Under the pieces are notes generated by a model. It did no database searches. It was not told the DNA's origin and saw only the letters and a list, made by a program, of their open reading frames with translations. The position numbers and the translations under genes were made by a program. Below are positions 47,636-56,767 of a stretch of 64,000 nucleotides of DNA, one piece after another (the first letter of the stretch is position 1; each line of letters opens with the position of its first letter). The stretch comes from Salimicrobium flavidum (GTDB lineage Bacteria > Bacillota > Bacilli > Bacillales > Halobacillaceae): assembly GCF_900156645.1 (NCBI RefSeq), contig NZ_FTOC01000007.1, positions 1 through 64,000 on the forward strand, read 5' to 3'.

Positions 47636-47649
47636 ATAAAGCGCTTTAT
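47636..47649. promoter_or_regulatory. cre-like palindrome in the sdh leader
   Basis: ATAAAGCGCTTTAT, a 14-base perfect palindrome with the catabolite-response core AAGCGCTT. It lies downstream of the sdh -10. The outer TG/CA bases of the CcpA consensus are missing, so this is tentative. Confidence 0.35.
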
Positions 47650-47721
47650 CAGAGCCTTAAAATAAGAAAGGAGATTCTTTTCTCCCTATACTTCTGAAAA
47701 CGTACAATCTGTAACATTCTT

Positions 47722-47750
47722 ATTGTACTTCTATAGACCATTACCGTCAA
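47722..47750 (-). promoter_or_regulatory. sdhCAB promoter
   Basis: TTGACG, 17-base spacer, TACAAT on the minus strand. It leaves a leader of about 135 bases before sdhC. Confidence 0.8.
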
Positions 47751-47795
47751 GAAGGCAACTTGCTCTTTAAGACAATTCTTTCCACTCTTCCCCTA

Positions 47796-47823
47796 TTGCA
47801 CAAACTGTTATTTCAAGTAATAA
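47796..47823 (+). promoter_or_regulatory. Candidate yslB promoter
   Basis: TTGCAC, 16-base spacer, TAATAA on the plus strand, about 27 bases before the TTG start. Confidence 0.4.
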
Positions 47824-47849
47824 TAAGACAGAGAAAGGAAGGATTCCTC

Positions 47850-48284
47850 TTGAAAAATGGACCAACGTTTACGACAGAAAATATTGCCTCCCTCGTGACG
47901 ACAGGCTCAGGATTCGATATCCTCCGCTACTTCACTCTTCCTGATCTGCTCGGAGAAGATGCAGAGAACATTTTATACATAATGGGAAGAAACATAGCAA
48001 GGCAAGCCGAGATAAACTCTTATGAAGATATCGTTTATTTCTTCCAGTACCTGGGATGGGGGGAACTTACAGAATGGAAAGCTTCAAACAAAGAAAGAAA
48101 GTTCACTCTCTCCGGTCATGTAATAGAAAAAAGGCTCAATCAGGAGACGCTCGATATCAATTTGAAACTTGAATCAGGCTTTTTAGCCGAATGCCTCAGC
48201 AACTTGGAAAATGAACTGTTCGAGTGTAGTGAAGAGATAGATGGTAAGGATAATCAGGCAGTGCTTACCGCATTTCACTTTTGA
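47850..48284 (+). CDS. yslB: YslB family protein (DUF2507)
   Basis: The protein has 144 residues and resembles B. subtilis YslB (148) in size and pattern: LPDLLGEDAENILYIMGRNIARQ, FFQYLGWGEL and LESGFLAECL. The function is unknown. The start chosen is TTG at 47850, 7 bases after GGAAGG; the longer frame would extend into the divergent promoter region. It lies between sdhC and uvrC, as in B. subtilis, but without lysC. Confidence 0.82.
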   Translation: MKNGPTFTTENIASLVTTGSGFDILRYFTLPDLLGEDAENILYIMGRNIARQAEINSYEDIVYFFQYLGWGELTEWKASNKERKFTLSGHVIEKRLNQETLDINLKLESGFLAECLSNLENELFECSEEIDGKDNQAVLTAFHF

Positions 48285-48392
48285 TTATTTCTGTTTTCCC
48301 TTGCTCTCCCCTCTCTACCTGGTAACTATCTGCCAAGGGTAACAAACGGTTCTATTTTCCGACATAGGATGATAAACAATTTTAATAAGTAC

Positions 48393-48432
48393 AAAGAAGA
48401 ACCGGCGGACTATTCCTCTGCCGGTTCTTCTT
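48393..48432 (-). terminator. Terminator built from the last uvrC codons
   Basis: Minus-strand AAGAAGAACCGGC-AGAGGAATAGTC-CGCCGGTTCTTCTTT. The 5' arm encodes part of the UvrC tail (EEEPAE) and the stop lies in the loop. Confidence 0.8.
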
Positions 48433-50206
48433 CGTTGCTGTTCAAATTGATCTGTACGGTGCGCGCCACCGGTTCAGGAACCCCTAATTTCACTATTTCA
48501 TTAATATCAGCCTCTCTTATCGCACTAATAGATTTGAAGTGCTTCAAAAGCAGCTTTCTCCTTTTCTCTCCCACTCCGGGTATATCATCGAGCTCGGATT
48601 GCAAAGCTCCTTTTCCACGAAGTTGGCGGTGAAAAGAAATAGCGAATCTGTGGACTTCATCCTGAATCCGCTGCACGAGATAAAAGGCTTGAGAATTTCT
48701 ATCGAGATCCACAGGAGAAGGAGGATCTCCATAAAGCAACTCACTGGTTTTGTGCTTTTCGTCTTTGGCAAGGCCCGCCATTGGGATGTCAAGACCAAGC
48801 TCATTTTCCAATACATCTTTCGCCGATGAGATCTGTCCTTTCCCTCCATCAATAAGTATAAGATCAGGGAGAGGTTTCTCTTCCTTCAACACTCTTGTAT
48901 ACCTTCTTCTGACAACTTCACGCATCGTTTCATAATCATCTGGACCAGTCACATCTTTCACTTTGAACTTACGGTAGTCTTTCTTGCTCGGCTTCCCATC
49001 TACAAAGGTCACCATCGCAGAAACGGGATCGGTCCCCTGTATATTAGAGTTATCGAACGCTTCGATCCGGAGAGGAGCCGCTATATTCATAGCTTCCCCG
49101 AGAGCATCGACTGCTTTCACAGTACGTTCTTCATCTCTTTCAATCAAAGCGAACTTCTCCTGAATCGCGATTTCTGCGTTCTTTTCAGCAAGTTCCACGA
49201 GTTCTTTTTTTCTACCTCTCATAGGGACACTGACCTCAGTGTCGATAGCGCCTTCCAAAACCTTCGTGTTTGTGCCAAGAGGTACGAGAACCTGTTTAGG
49301 ATAAAGATGATTCTGGTGAAGATAGAAACTGGCGATAGATGAAAGGAATGTTTCTTCGGGATCGTCGAAAAACGGAAACACGGAAACATCTCTTTCGATC
49401 AATTTCCCCTGACGCACGAAAAAGACCTGCACACACATCCAGCCCTTGTCATACGCATAGGCGAAAACATCACGGTTCACCTGATCGTTCATCGTCATTT
49501 TCTGTTGTTCCATTACGGACTCGATATGAGTCACCTGATCCCGTAATTCTTTCGCACGTTCGAAATCCATTTTTTCGGAGGCTTCATACATTTTGCTCTT
49601 TAAGTCTTTTTTGATTTCTCCGTGTCCTCCATTCAAAAAGGAGGTGATCTGCTGGACGATTTCCCTGTTCTGCTCTTTGGAAACAGGAAATTCGCAAGGT
49701 CCGAGACACTGGTGCATATGATAGTAAAGACACACCCTATCCGGCATCGTATTGCACTTCCGCAATGGATATAAGCGGTCCAATAATTTCTTCGTTTCCC
49801 TGGCAGATACGACGTTAGGGTAAGGACCGAAATACTTCCCCTTATCTTTTTTCAGATTTCTCGTAACAATCAGCCGGGGATGGTCTTCAGCTGTGATCTT
49901 CAAATACGGATACGTCTTATCATCTTTCAGCAATACATTATATTTAGGATCATGTTTTTTAATCAAATTCATCTCAAGGATGAGAGCTTCGATTTCAGAA
50001 GTGGTCACAATGTATTCGAAATCTGTAATTTCACTGACCAGTCGTTGCGTTTTTCCATCGTGTGCCCCGGTAAAATAAGAACGTACACGATTTCTCAACA
50101 CTTTCGATTTACCGACATAGATAATGGTTCCATGCCTGTCTTTCATCAGGTAGCAACCAGGCTGATCAGGAAGAACAGCTAATTTTTCTTTGATCGCATG
50201 GTTCAT
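48410..50206 (-). CDS. uvrC: Excinuclease ABC subunit C
   Basis: UvrC makes the two incisions in nucleotide excision repair. The 598 residues have the GIY-YIG domain (PGCYLMKD ... [18 protein letters not shown]), a UVR motif ([11 protein letters not shown]), the RNase H-like domain with FDNSNIQG and [10 protein letters not shown], and C-terminal helix-hairpin-helix motifs ([15 protein letters not shown]). The start is M14 of the longest frame, 8 bases after GGAG. It follows trxA. Confidence 0.96.
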   Translation of the reverse strand: MNHAIKEKLAVLPDQPGCYLMKDRHGTIIYVGKSKVLRNRVRSYFTGAHDGKTQRLVSEITDFEYIVTTSEIEALILEMNLIKKHDPKYNVLLKDDKTYPYLKITAEDHPRLIVTRNLKKDKGKYFGPYPNVVSARETKKLLDRLYPLRKCNTMPDRVCLYYHMHQCLGPCEFPVSKEQNREIVQQITSFLNGGHGEIKKDLKSKMYEASEKMDFERAKELRDQVTHIESVMEQQKMTMNDQVNRDVFAYAYDKGWMCVQVFFVRQGKLIERDVSVFPFFDDPEETFLSSIASFYLHQNHLYPKQVLVPLGTNTKVLEGAIDTEVSVPMRGRKKELVELAEKNAEIAIQEKFALIERDEERTVKAVDALGEAMNIAAPLRIEAFDNSNIQGTDPVSAMVTFVDGKPSKKDYRKFKVKDVTGPDDYETMREVVRRRYTRVLKEEKPLPDLILIDGGKGQISSAKDVLENELGLDIPMAGLAKDEKHKTSELLYGDPPSPVDLDRNSQAFYLVQRIQDEVHRFAISFHRQLRGKGALQSELDDIPGVGEKRRKLLLKHFKSISAIREADINEIVKLGVPEPVARTVQINLNSNEEEPAEE

Positions 50207-50253
50207 TCCATTCACTCCATTTTTTATTTGAATGCGTCTATGCATTAATCGTC

Positions 50254-50286
50254 AAAAAAAGCCATGCTGCGTTGAACAGCATGGCC
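50254..50286 (-). terminator. Terminator after trxA
   Basis: Minus-strand GCCATGCTG-TTCAACG-CAGCATGGCTTTTTTT. Confidence 0.92.
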
Positions 50287-50294
50287 TATATGAT

Positions 50295-50609
50295 TTATGC
50301 GTGTTTGTTGATAACTTCTGTGAGCTGCTCTTTCGGTTGGAAGCCGACAACCTGATCGACAACTTCACCATTCTTGAACAGTAGCATTGTCGGAATACTC
50401 ATGACCCCGTATTTGCTTGCTGTTTCCTGGTTTTCGTCGACGTTAAGTTTTGCGATTTTTATCTCATCGTTCATCTCTTCATCGATTTCTTCAAGTACAG
50501 GAGCCACCATTTTACAAGGGCCACACCATGGAGCCCAGAAGTCTACCAGTACGAGCCCCTCGTTCGTTTCTTGTTCAAAGTTCTGATCTGTTGCTGTTAC
50601 AGTTGCCAT
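50295..50609 (-). CDS. trxA: Thioredoxin
   Basis: A general disulfide reductant of 104 residues with active site [10 protein letters not shown] and the cis-proline loop [17 protein letters not shown] lies 8 bases before ATG. It is transcribed between uvrC and etfA, as in B. subtilis. Confidence 0.97.
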   Translation of the reverse strand: MATVTATDQNFEQETNEGLVLVDFWAPWCGPCKMVAPVLEEIDEEMNDEIKIAKLNVDENQETASKYGVMSIPTMLLFKNGEVVDQVVGFQPKEQLTEVINKHA

Positions 50610-50707
50610 TAATAATTCCTCCTATCAACTTATGTTTGTATTGAGTATATCATTCACTATGATACGTGACTAATAATTTGTTTAAAAAGAACTCTCTGTT
50701 ATTGTTC

Positions 50708-50745
50708 ATTGTTGATTTTCGTTCTACGGGTGGAAGCTTCCGGAG
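50708..50745. repeat. Remnant of the Bacillaceae intergenic repeat
   Basis: GTTGATTTTCGTTCTACGGG then TGGAAGCTTCCGGAGC resembles the end of the palindromic element (GTTGATTTCCGCTCCAGGCG type) known to me from Bacillaceae intergenic regions. Only one end is left. Confidence 0.45.
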
Positions 50746-50762
50746 CTCAAACTTCCCAAAGG

Positions 50763-50789
50763 AAAATGCCGGAAGTAACCTCCCGGCAC
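50763..50789 (-). terminator. Terminator after etfA
   Basis: Minus-strand TGCCGG-GAGGTTACTT-CCGGCATTTTC directly behind the etfA stop. Confidence 0.75.
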
Positions 50790-50793
50790 ACTA

Positions 50794-51774
50794 CTATGAA
50801 TTCACTTTCATATTTCTGATTTCTTCAGTCAGTTTAGGGACTATTTCAAATATATCCCCGACGAGTCCATAATCAGCAATGTTGAAAATAGTCGCTTCCG
50901 GATCTTTGTTGATGGCAACGATCACTTTCGAGTTCGACATCCCCGCTAAGTGCTGGATAGCTCCGGAAATTCCACAAGCGATGTACAAGTCCGGTGTAAC
51001 GACCTTTCCTGTCTGACCTATTTGAAGAGAGTAGTCGCAATACCCGGCATCGCATGCCGCACGGGAAGCACCTACCGCGCCGCCAAGTTCGTCTGCAAGC
51101 TCCTGAAGAGGCTCGAATCCTTCAGAACTTTTTACAGCACGACCGCCCGCTACAATCACTTTCGCTTCAGAAAGGTCCACTCCCTCTGAAGTCTTACGGA
51201 TGACTTCTTTGATAATAGTCCGGATATTCTGTACATCCACGTCTATGGACGAAATATCCCCACTCCTGCTTCCATCTTTTTCAAGAGAAGCGATGTTATT
51301 CGGACGAATAGTTACGAAGGTGAGTCCTTCGGTCACTATTTTCTTCTCGAAGGCTTTGCCGGAGTAAATTGGACGGGTAAATACGAAGCCATCATCGCCT
51401 TCTTCCGCCTCCGTTACATCAGAGATCAACCCAGTTTCAAGCTGGCTGGCGAGTTTAGGAGTGACATCTTTCCCGATGGATGTATGTCCCATTACAATAC
51501 CATCCGGGTTTTCCTGGTCTATAACCGCCTTATAAGCTTGAGTGAATCCATCCGGTGTATACGTTTTCAATTCAGGGTTCACAGCAGTGACTACACGGTC
51601 CGCCCCATATTGAATAAGTTCTTCCCCATAGTTCTCAAGGTTTCCATCTCCACAGATCGTCGCGATGACTTCCCCGCCTTCACTAAGTTTTTTACCCAGG
51701 GCTATTGCTTCGAAAGAAACGTTTCTCAGTTCCCCGTCTTTTGCTTCTGCAATCACTAATATATTTTTACTCAT
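50794..51774 (-). CDS. etfA: Electron transfer flavoprotein alpha subunit
   Basis: EtfA carries the FAD that accepts electrons from acyl-CoA dehydrogenases. The 326 residues end with the FAD-binding domain (VIVAGGRAVKS, GASRAACDAGY, QIGQTGKVVTPDLYIACGISGAIQH, INKDPEATIFNIADYGLVGD). It lies 29 bases after etfB at the end of the lcfA-fadR-fadB-etfB-etfA operon. Confidence 0.97.
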   Translation of the reverse strand: MSKNILVIAEAKDGELRNVSFEAIALGKKLSEGGEVIATICGDGNLENYGEELIQYGADRVVTAVNPELKTYTPDGFTQAYKAVIDQENPDGIVMGHTSIGKDVTPKLASQLETGLISDVTEAEEGDDGFVFTRPIYSGKAFEKKIVTEGLTFVTIRPNNIASLEKDGSRSGDISSIDVDVQNIRTIIKEVIRKTSEGVDLSEAKVIVAGGRAVKSSEGFEPLQELADELGGAVGASRAACDAGYCDYSLQIGQTGKVVTPDLYIACGISGAIQHLAGMSNSKVIVAINKDPEATIFNIADYGLVGDIFEIVPKLTEEIRNMKVNS

Positions 51775-51803
51775 TTTTCACCCTTCTCCTTTCCTATACA
51801 TCT

Positions 51804-52577
51804 TTACAGTACTTTGGATTCGTTTTTCAGAAGACCTACGAGTTCTTTTACCTGCTCGTCTGCGTCTCCTTCGAGTATCTTTCCTGCCTGTTTTTCAGGA
51901 GGAAGAAAGATTTCAAGTGTCCTCGTTTTCGTTTCTACATCCTCTTCTTCAAGATCGAGATCATCAATCTCAAGTTCTTCCAATGGTTTCTTCTTCGCTT
52001 TCATAATTCCCGGAAGAGATGGATACCTAGGTTCGTTCAGCCCCTGTTGACATGTGACCAGAAGTGGAAGTGACGTTTCCACCTTCTCGACATCCCCTTC
52101 TACATCCCGTTCAATACTTACAGTGTCGCCTTCAATCGATATGTCAGTAATTGTAGTGACAAAAGGTATATCGAGCCTCTCAGCCAGTCGTGGCCCTACT
52201 TGCCCGCTGGCTTCGTCAATAGCGACGTTACCTGCTAGAATGATATCCGGTTCATTTTCTTTGAAATATGCTTCCAGAATACGAACCGTAGTGAACTGAT
52301 CTCCTTCTTCAAGATCATCCTCCGTGTTGATCAGTACGCTTTTGTCAGCTCCCATGGCGAGAGCCGTGCGGAGCTGTTTCTCGGCATCCTCTTCTCCAAC
52401 AGTTACTACCGTAACCTCACCGCCGTGGGCGTCTCTCAGATTGATAGCTTCTTCCACAGCATACTCATCATATGGATTGATGATATATTCAGCACCGTCA
52501 TCTTCTATTTTTCCATTACTGATGGATATTTTCTCTTCTGTATCAAAGGTTCTTTTCAGCAATACGTAAATATTCAT
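51804..52577 (-). CDS. etfB: Electron transfer flavoprotein beta subunit
   Basis: The beta subunit of the ETF dimer, 257 residues, with the AMP-binding pattern DEYAVEEAINLRDAHGGEVTVVTVG, DIILAGNVAIDEASGQVGP and the recognition-loop region (TCQQGLNEPRYPSLPGIMKAKKKP). AGGAGG lies upstream. It follows fadB by 18 bases. Confidence 0.97.
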   Translation of the reverse strand: MNIYVLLKRTFDTEEKISISNGKIEDDGAEYIINPYDEYAVEEAINLRDAHGGEVTVVTVGEEDAEKQLRTALAMGADKSVLINTEDDLEEGDQFTTVRILEAYFKENEPDIILAGNVAIDEASGQVGPRLAERLDIPFVTTITDISIEGDTVSIERDVEGDVEKVETSLPLLVTCQQGLNEPRYPSLPGIMKAKKKPLEELEIDDLDLEEEDVETKTRTLEIFLPPEKQAGKILEGDADEQVKELVGLLKNESKVL

Positions 52578-52595
52578 TGCAGTTCCCTCCTGTTT

Positions 52596-53363
52596 CTATT
52601 TATCCCGGAATTCCGGTTTTCTTTTTTCAATAAAGGCTTTGATGCCTTCAGACGCATCTTCAGTCCTGAACACTTCTTCAAAACGGGCCGCCTCATCCTT
52701 GAGCCCTGCATTCAGGGTGGACTCATACACATTCGGGACAAGTCTCAGCACGTGTTCGATCGAAGGTTTGCTCTTCGAAGCGATCGAAGCAGCTATTCTC
52801 CGAACATGATCGAGAAGTTCTTCTTCTTCCACAGCCTGATTGGCCAGTCCGATCGCCGCAGCTTCTTCCCCTTCAACCGGTTCTGCCGTCAGGATCATTT
52901 CATAAGCCTTTGCATCTCCTACATATCTCGGAAGACGCTGCGTTCCACCGAATCCGGGAATAATGCCGAGTCCTAGTTCCGGCAGACCAATTTTGGCTTT
53001 TTTAGTCACAAATCTCATGTGACAGGCCATCGCCAGTTCCAGCCCTCCCCCAAGGGCCGCACCGTGGATCGCTGCTATGAAAGGGGCATGGAATTGTTCA
53101 ATGCGATCGAAAACCGCTTGACCCTTAAAAGCCATATTTTCTTTTCCGCCCTGGAATTCAGTGAATTCCTTGATATCAGCTCCGGCGGAAAAGAACTTCC
53201 CTTCCCCCTTCAAAATGACAGCTTTAAGAGAGGCTTCGGCCTCCAGTTCATTCAAAATCTCATTCAACTCTGTCAAGATCGTGCTTGAGAGAGCATTTGC
53301 CAGAGGGCTCTCGATCGTAATTTCAGCAACCCGGTCGTTCACTTCGTACGTTAACGTTTCCAT
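52596..53363 (-). CDS. fadB: Enoyl-CoA hydratase
   Basis: A crotonase-fold enzyme hydrating trans-2-enoyl-CoA in beta-oxidation. The 255 residues show the oxyanion-hole motifs SAGADIKEF and HGAALGGGLELAMACHMRF and the catalytic glutamates in LPELGLGIIPGFGGTQRLPR. It corresponds to B. subtilis FadB, between fadR and etfB. Confidence 0.93.
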   Translation of the reverse strand: METLTYEVNDRVAEITIESPLANALSSTILTELNEILNELEAEASLKAVILKGEGKFFSAGADIKEFTEFQGGKENMAFKGQAVFDRIEQFHAPFIAAIHGAALGGGLELAMACHMRFVTKKAKIGLPELGLGIIPGFGGTQRLPRYVGDAKAYEMILTAEPVEGEEAAAIGLANQAVEEEELLDHVRRIAASIASKSKPSIEHVLRLVPNVYESTLNAGLKDEAARFEEVFRTEDASEGIKAFIEKRKPEFRDK

Positions 53364-53380
53364 AAAATCTCTCCCTGCTT

Positions 53381-53965
53381 TTAACGTTTGAGCAATCCTT
53401 CCACAACCAACGCATGTACTTCCTTCGCCTGATTGTTTATGTCGTAATGCTGCTCTTTCATTACCCAGTTCGTGACTACTTCATCTATTGTTCCGAAGAT
53501 CATCTGACGAACCAGTTTTCTGTTTATGTTTTCGCGGAAGACTTCTTCCCTTATTCCTTCTTCGACGATTTCGTCGATGACGTCTAAGTATTTTTTCAAT
53601 ACAGAATTGATCTTCAGTCTCAGTTCTTTATTCGACTGTCGGAGCTCCAGCTGGGTGACTACCGCAAGATGGTAGTCTTCAGATAGCTGTTCGAAATGTT
53701 TTTCGATCAGTGTGAATAATTTCTCGGAAGGGGTCTGTCTGGAGGTCGTTGCATTCTGGATCCTCTCTATGAATTGCCCCATCTTCTCTTGAAAAAGGGA
53801 GACGAGAATATCTTCTTTGTTTTTGAAATAAAGATAGATTGTTCCATCTGCTACTCCTGCCCGTTTAGCTATTTTAGAAACTTGAGATGAATGATATCCA
53901 TTTTCGGCAATGACTTCAACAGCGGCATCAATGATTTGTTTATATTTTGGTTTATCGTGTTTCAT
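53381..53965 (-). CDS. fadR: TetR-family fatty-acid regulator FadR
   Basis: The 194 residues have an N-terminal TetR HTH (IIDAAVEVIAENGYHSSQVSKIAKRAGVADGTIYLYFKNKED region) and a C-terminal acyl-CoA-binding-type domain. In B. subtilis FadR (YsiA) represses beta-oxidation genes until long-chain acyl-CoA releases it. The start M15 is 8 bases after AGGAG. Its own operator lies 28 bases upstream. Confidence 0.93.
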   Translation of the reverse strand: MKHDKPKYKQIIDAAVEVIAENGYHSSQVSKIAKRAGVADGTIYLYFKNKEDILVSLFQEKMGQFIERIQNATTSRQTPSEKLFTLIEKHFEQLSEDYHLAVVTQLELRQSNKELRLKINSVLKKYLDVIDEIVEEGIREEVFRENINRKLVRQMIFGTIDEVVTNWVMKEQHYDINNQAKEVHALVVEGLLKR

Positions 53966-53992
53966 GGTCTGTTCTCCTGCCTTTTGAAATAG

Positions 53993-54010
53993 TGAATGAA
54001 TCATCATTCA
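53993..54010. promoter_or_regulatory. FadR operator
   Basis: TGAATGAATCATCATTCA, an 18-base palindrome with seven-base arms. It matches the known B. subtilis FadR box TGAATGA-N4-TCATTCA. It sits between lcfA and fadR and implies autoregulation of the distal operon part. Confidence 0.9.
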
Positions 54011-54041
54011 TCTCTCATTCTACTTACACACAGTCATTCTG

Positions 54042-55736
54042 TCAACTGTGTGTACTCAGCTTTTCTTTCTCTTCTTCCACAAGGTTCCTGCGAAGAATTT
54101 TACCGACAGCCGTCTTCGGCAGTTCATCCCTGAATTCATACAGCTTAGGTACTTTATAGACAGCGATATTCTTTTTGCAGAAAGCATCCAATTCTTCTTC
54201 CGTAAGAGTACTGTTCTCCTTACGAACGACGAAAACTTTCACCGTTTCTCCTCTGTAAGGATCAGGCACACCTACGACGACAGCTTCCTGGATATCACTA
54301 TGTTCATATAGAATCTCTTCCACTTCCCTCGGGTAAATATTGTACCCTCCGGCTATGATCATATCTTTCTTCCTGTCTACGATATAGAAATAACCCTCAT
54401 CATCCATATAGCCGATATCTCCTGTTTTGAACCAGCCGTCCGGACTCAGGACTTCTTCTGTCTCTTCAGGTTTATTCCAGTATCCTTTCATCACCTGAGG
54501 TCCCTTTACAGCAATTTCTCCAATCGCTCCCGTTTCTGCATCTCCTTCTCCGGACAGTTCGATGATCTTCGCATCTGTATTAGGCCAAGGGATTCCTATA
54601 CTTCCAGGCACCCTTTTTCCCCATAACAGGTTGGAGTGTGTAACCGGAGATGTTTCCGTCAGGCCATACCCCTCTACAAGTTTACCTCCTGTCACCTGTT
54701 CGAATTGTTCCATCACTTCTACAGGTAGCGGAGCTGAGCCGCTGATACACGCTTCGATCGAAGACAGATCATACTTGTGGATGTTCGGATGATTCAGTAA
54801 CCCGATGTAGATGGTCGGTGCTCCCGGGAAGAGGGTCGGACGCTGTTTATCGATCGTCTTCAGAACATCTTCCACCTCAAACTTCGGTATGAGAAGCATC
54901 TTGGATCCCATCATAATGGATAAGTTCATAACTGCAGTCATACCATACACATGGAAAAACGGAAGCATCCCGAGCGTCACTTCTTCTCCTTTTTTACATT
55001 TGTACATCCAATCTACAGACATCTGTGTATTCGCGACCAGGTTGTAATGAGTGAGCATGACCCCTTTCGGATAACCTGTAGTGCCTCCTGTATATTGGAG
55101 TAATGCCAAATCATTTTTGGCATCTATAGGAACTTCGACCACGGCCGGGACTTCTGATTTGAAAATCTTCCTCCATAGATGAGTGTCCTTGCCATGTTCA
55201 GGTCTCACGATCATCTTATACTCTTTCTTCTGCACAAACGGGTAAAGCGTACTTTTCGGAAAAGGCAGATAATCCTTGATCCCGGTAACTAAAATGTGTT
55301 CAAGATCCGTGTCCGGTTTTACGGATGCAGCCTTCGGATACAGCACATCCAAGCAAATGATCATCTTGGCTCCTGAGTCTTTGAGCTGATACTGAAGTTC
55401 CCGCTCTGTATAAAGCGGGTTTGTTTGCACGACAATCCCCCCTGCCATAAGCACGGCATAGTAACTGATGACAGACTGCGGACAGTTCGGAAGCATAATG
55501 GAGACACGGTCTCCTTTTTTCAATCCGTTTTCCTGTAAGTAACCGGCCAAATGACAAGCCTCTTCATATACTTCCTTGTAAGTCATTTCTTTACCTAAAA
55601 AATAAAGCGCTTTCTTTTTTTCGTAAACAGTAGCGCTTTCTTTCAGATAATCATGCAACGGTCTCTCTTCATATTCTTTTTCGACTTCAATCTCTTTCGG
55701 GTAATGTTGATGCCACAGCTTTTCTGTCTGGGTCAT
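54042..55736 (-). CDS. lcfA: Long-chain acyl-CoA synthetase
   Basis: This enzyme activates fatty acids with ATP and CoA for beta-oxidation. The 564 residues carry the AMP-binding motif LQYTGGTTGYPKGVMLTH, the motif EGYGLTETSPVTH, GWFKTGDIGYMDDEGYFY and the CoA-site lysine region (VPKLYEFRDELPKTAVGKILRR). It is the first gene of the operon, with ATG after AGGAGGGG. Confidence 0.95.
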   Translation of the reverse strand: MTQTEKLWHQHYPKEIEVEKEYEERPLHDYLKESATVYEKKKALYFLGKEMTYKEVYEEACHLAGYLQENGLKKGDRVSIMLPNCPQSVISYYAVLMAGGIVVQTNPLYTERELQYQLKDSGAKMIICLDVLYPKAASVKPDTDLEHILVTGIKDYLPFPKSTLYPFVQKKEYKMIVRPEHGKDTHLWRKIFKSEVPAVVEVPIDAKNDLALLQYTGGTTGYPKGVMLTHYNLVANTQMSVDWMYKCKKGEEVTLGMLPFFHVYGMTAVMNLSIMMGSKMLLIPKFEVEDVLKTIDKQRPTLFPGAPTIYIGLLNHPNIHKYDLSSIEACISGSAPLPVEVMEQFEQVTGGKLVEGYGLTETSPVTHSNLLWGKRVPGSIGIPWPNTDAKIIELSGEGDAETGAIGEIAVKGPQVMKGYWNKPEETEEVLSPDGWFKTGDIGYMDDEGYFYIVDRKKDMIIAGGYNIYPREVEEILYEHSDIQEAVVVGVPDPYRGETVKVFVVRKENSTLTEEELDAFCKKNIAVYKVPKLYEFRDELPKTAVGKILRRNLVEEEKEKLSTHS

Positions 55737-55750
55737 TCCTTCCCCTCCTT

Positions 55751-55772
55751 TAAGTGAGTTACTTACATTATA
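55751..55772 (-). promoter_or_regulatory. lcfA promoter -10 with overlapping inverted repeat
   Basis: TATAAT (55767-55772) is followed by TAAGTAACTCACTTA (55751-55765), an inverted repeat with TAAGT/ACTTA arms in operator position. It is not the FadR consensus, so the binder is uncertain. Confidence 0.5.
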
Positions 55773-56065
55773 ACGGCTGGACTAGAAAAAATGAATAATT
55801 TTTCAAATAATTAAATAACCATCGTCTCTTCAAAGGACTAAACACCTATGAAAATGGTAGTTACTCAGCTGAAATATATTGGCGATCAAAAATGACAGGG
55901 ACAAAAGTTGCTTCTGATCGTAAAATCATAGTCAAAAAAACACGTCGCTATCCGCAGGGACGATCTGTTCCCACAAAAACTCCGTGTTTTTCTTCTATTA
56001 CTACTCATGGTACACGATTTGAAGGTAAAGGTTTAAAGCTACCCTACTCCATGTGTTCCAAACGC
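55773..56065. other. Non-coding stretch, nothing recognised
   Basis: This gap upstream of the lcfA promoter is AT-rich. A plus-strand frame of 79 codons (55892-56131) lacks a ribosome site and a family pattern, and overlaps a better small gene on the other strand. I see no RNA gene. Confidence 0.6.
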
Positions 56066-56140
56066 TTACAACAGAAAAATGACGCCTGCAATAAAGAACA
56101 GGACAGCCACGATCATCAATATAATAGCTAATGTGCGCAA
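56066..56140 (-). CDS. 24-residue single-span membrane peptide
   Basis: TTG start 9 bases after AAGGAG, then a short basic start (MRT) and an almost wholly hydrophobic span containing IILMIVAVLFFIAGVIF. It resembles the tiny membrane peptides common in Bacillus genomes. It lies between yshE and lcfA. Function unknown. Confidence 0.55.
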   Translation of the reverse strand: MRTLAIILMIVAVLFFIAGVIFLL

Positions 56141-56164
56141 TGCCAGTCTCTCCTTAAAAAATGG

Positions 56165-56222
56165 CTCTGTTACCGTTCATAATTGATTTCCGTATAATCC
56201 AGAAGGATGCTCGCCGGGGTCA
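56165..56222. repeat. Degenerate Bacillaceae intergenic repeat end
   Basis: AATTGATTTCCGTATAATCC then AGAAGGATGCTCGCCGGGG recalls the GTTGATTTCCGCTCCAG...CGGGG end of the palindromic family. The following bases to 56338 show no other feature. Confidence 0.35.
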
Positions 56223-56338
56223 TGTTTGCAGAATTACAGTAAATTCCATATAGTTGGTTTCCTGTATCTGTCAGTTTATGCCCGTGCAGCCAAACATCTC
56301 CTTTTCGTGCTAAAATCAACCATCCGTCGGAACAGAGC

Positions 56339-56746
56339 CTAAATGATAGTGGCGCCTATAACATAGGACAACCCTGCAGAGATGATCAGAGAAAGAAGTC
56401 CAACCGCCCGATTCCCGCGTTCAATCTCTTCATCAATTCGGAAAGAAGGGGTCAAGAATTCGAACATGAAATACCCGATCAACAGAAGTACGAATCCAAA
56501 AACACCCCATCCGATTGTTTGGAACAGTGTATCATTATGCTCAATAGAAAAACGGAAGATGTTGGAGATACCGAACATTTTCCCTCCAGTAGCCATAGCT
56601 ACGGCGGTATTCCCCTTTTTAATTTCTTTCCAGTTATCATACTTGGTCACCATTTCAAAAACGGTGAGGAACACGATCATACATAGAACGACGACGCTAT
56701 ATGTAGCTGCCGTGTCTACGATGGCTATTTCCCAAAAATCGTTCAT
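56339..56746 (-). CDS. yshE: DUF350 membrane protein (YshE)
   Basis: The protein has 135 residues and four membrane spans, of the DUF350 type (SVVVLCMIVFLTVFEMVTKYDNWKEI, KKGNTAVAMATGGKMFGI, ERGNRAVGLLSLIISAGLSY). The repeated GN-AV-L/A pattern marks the two halves of the family fold. Function unknown. It follows mutS2 by 21 bases, as in B. subtilis mutSB-yshE. Confidence 0.9.
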   Translation of the reverse strand: MNDFWEIAIVDTAATYSVVVLCMIVFLTVFEMVTKYDNWKEIKKGNTAVAMATGGKMFGISNIFRFSIEHNDTLFQTIGWGVFGFVLLLIGYFMFEFLTPSFRIDEEIERGNRAVGLLSLIISAGLSYVIGATII

Positions 56747-56767
56747 ATTCCCCCTCCTTTCCTGTGA

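Noticed and set aside
50641-50680. trxA promoter and imperfect GTATCAT...ATGATATAC repeat
   Set aside because: A TATACT -10 is possible but no acceptable -35 is at the right distance, and the repeat arms do not match fully.
55892-56131. 79-codon plus-strand frame between lcfA and yshE
   Set aside because: No ribosome site, no family pattern, and overlap with a more convincing small membrane peptide on the other strand.
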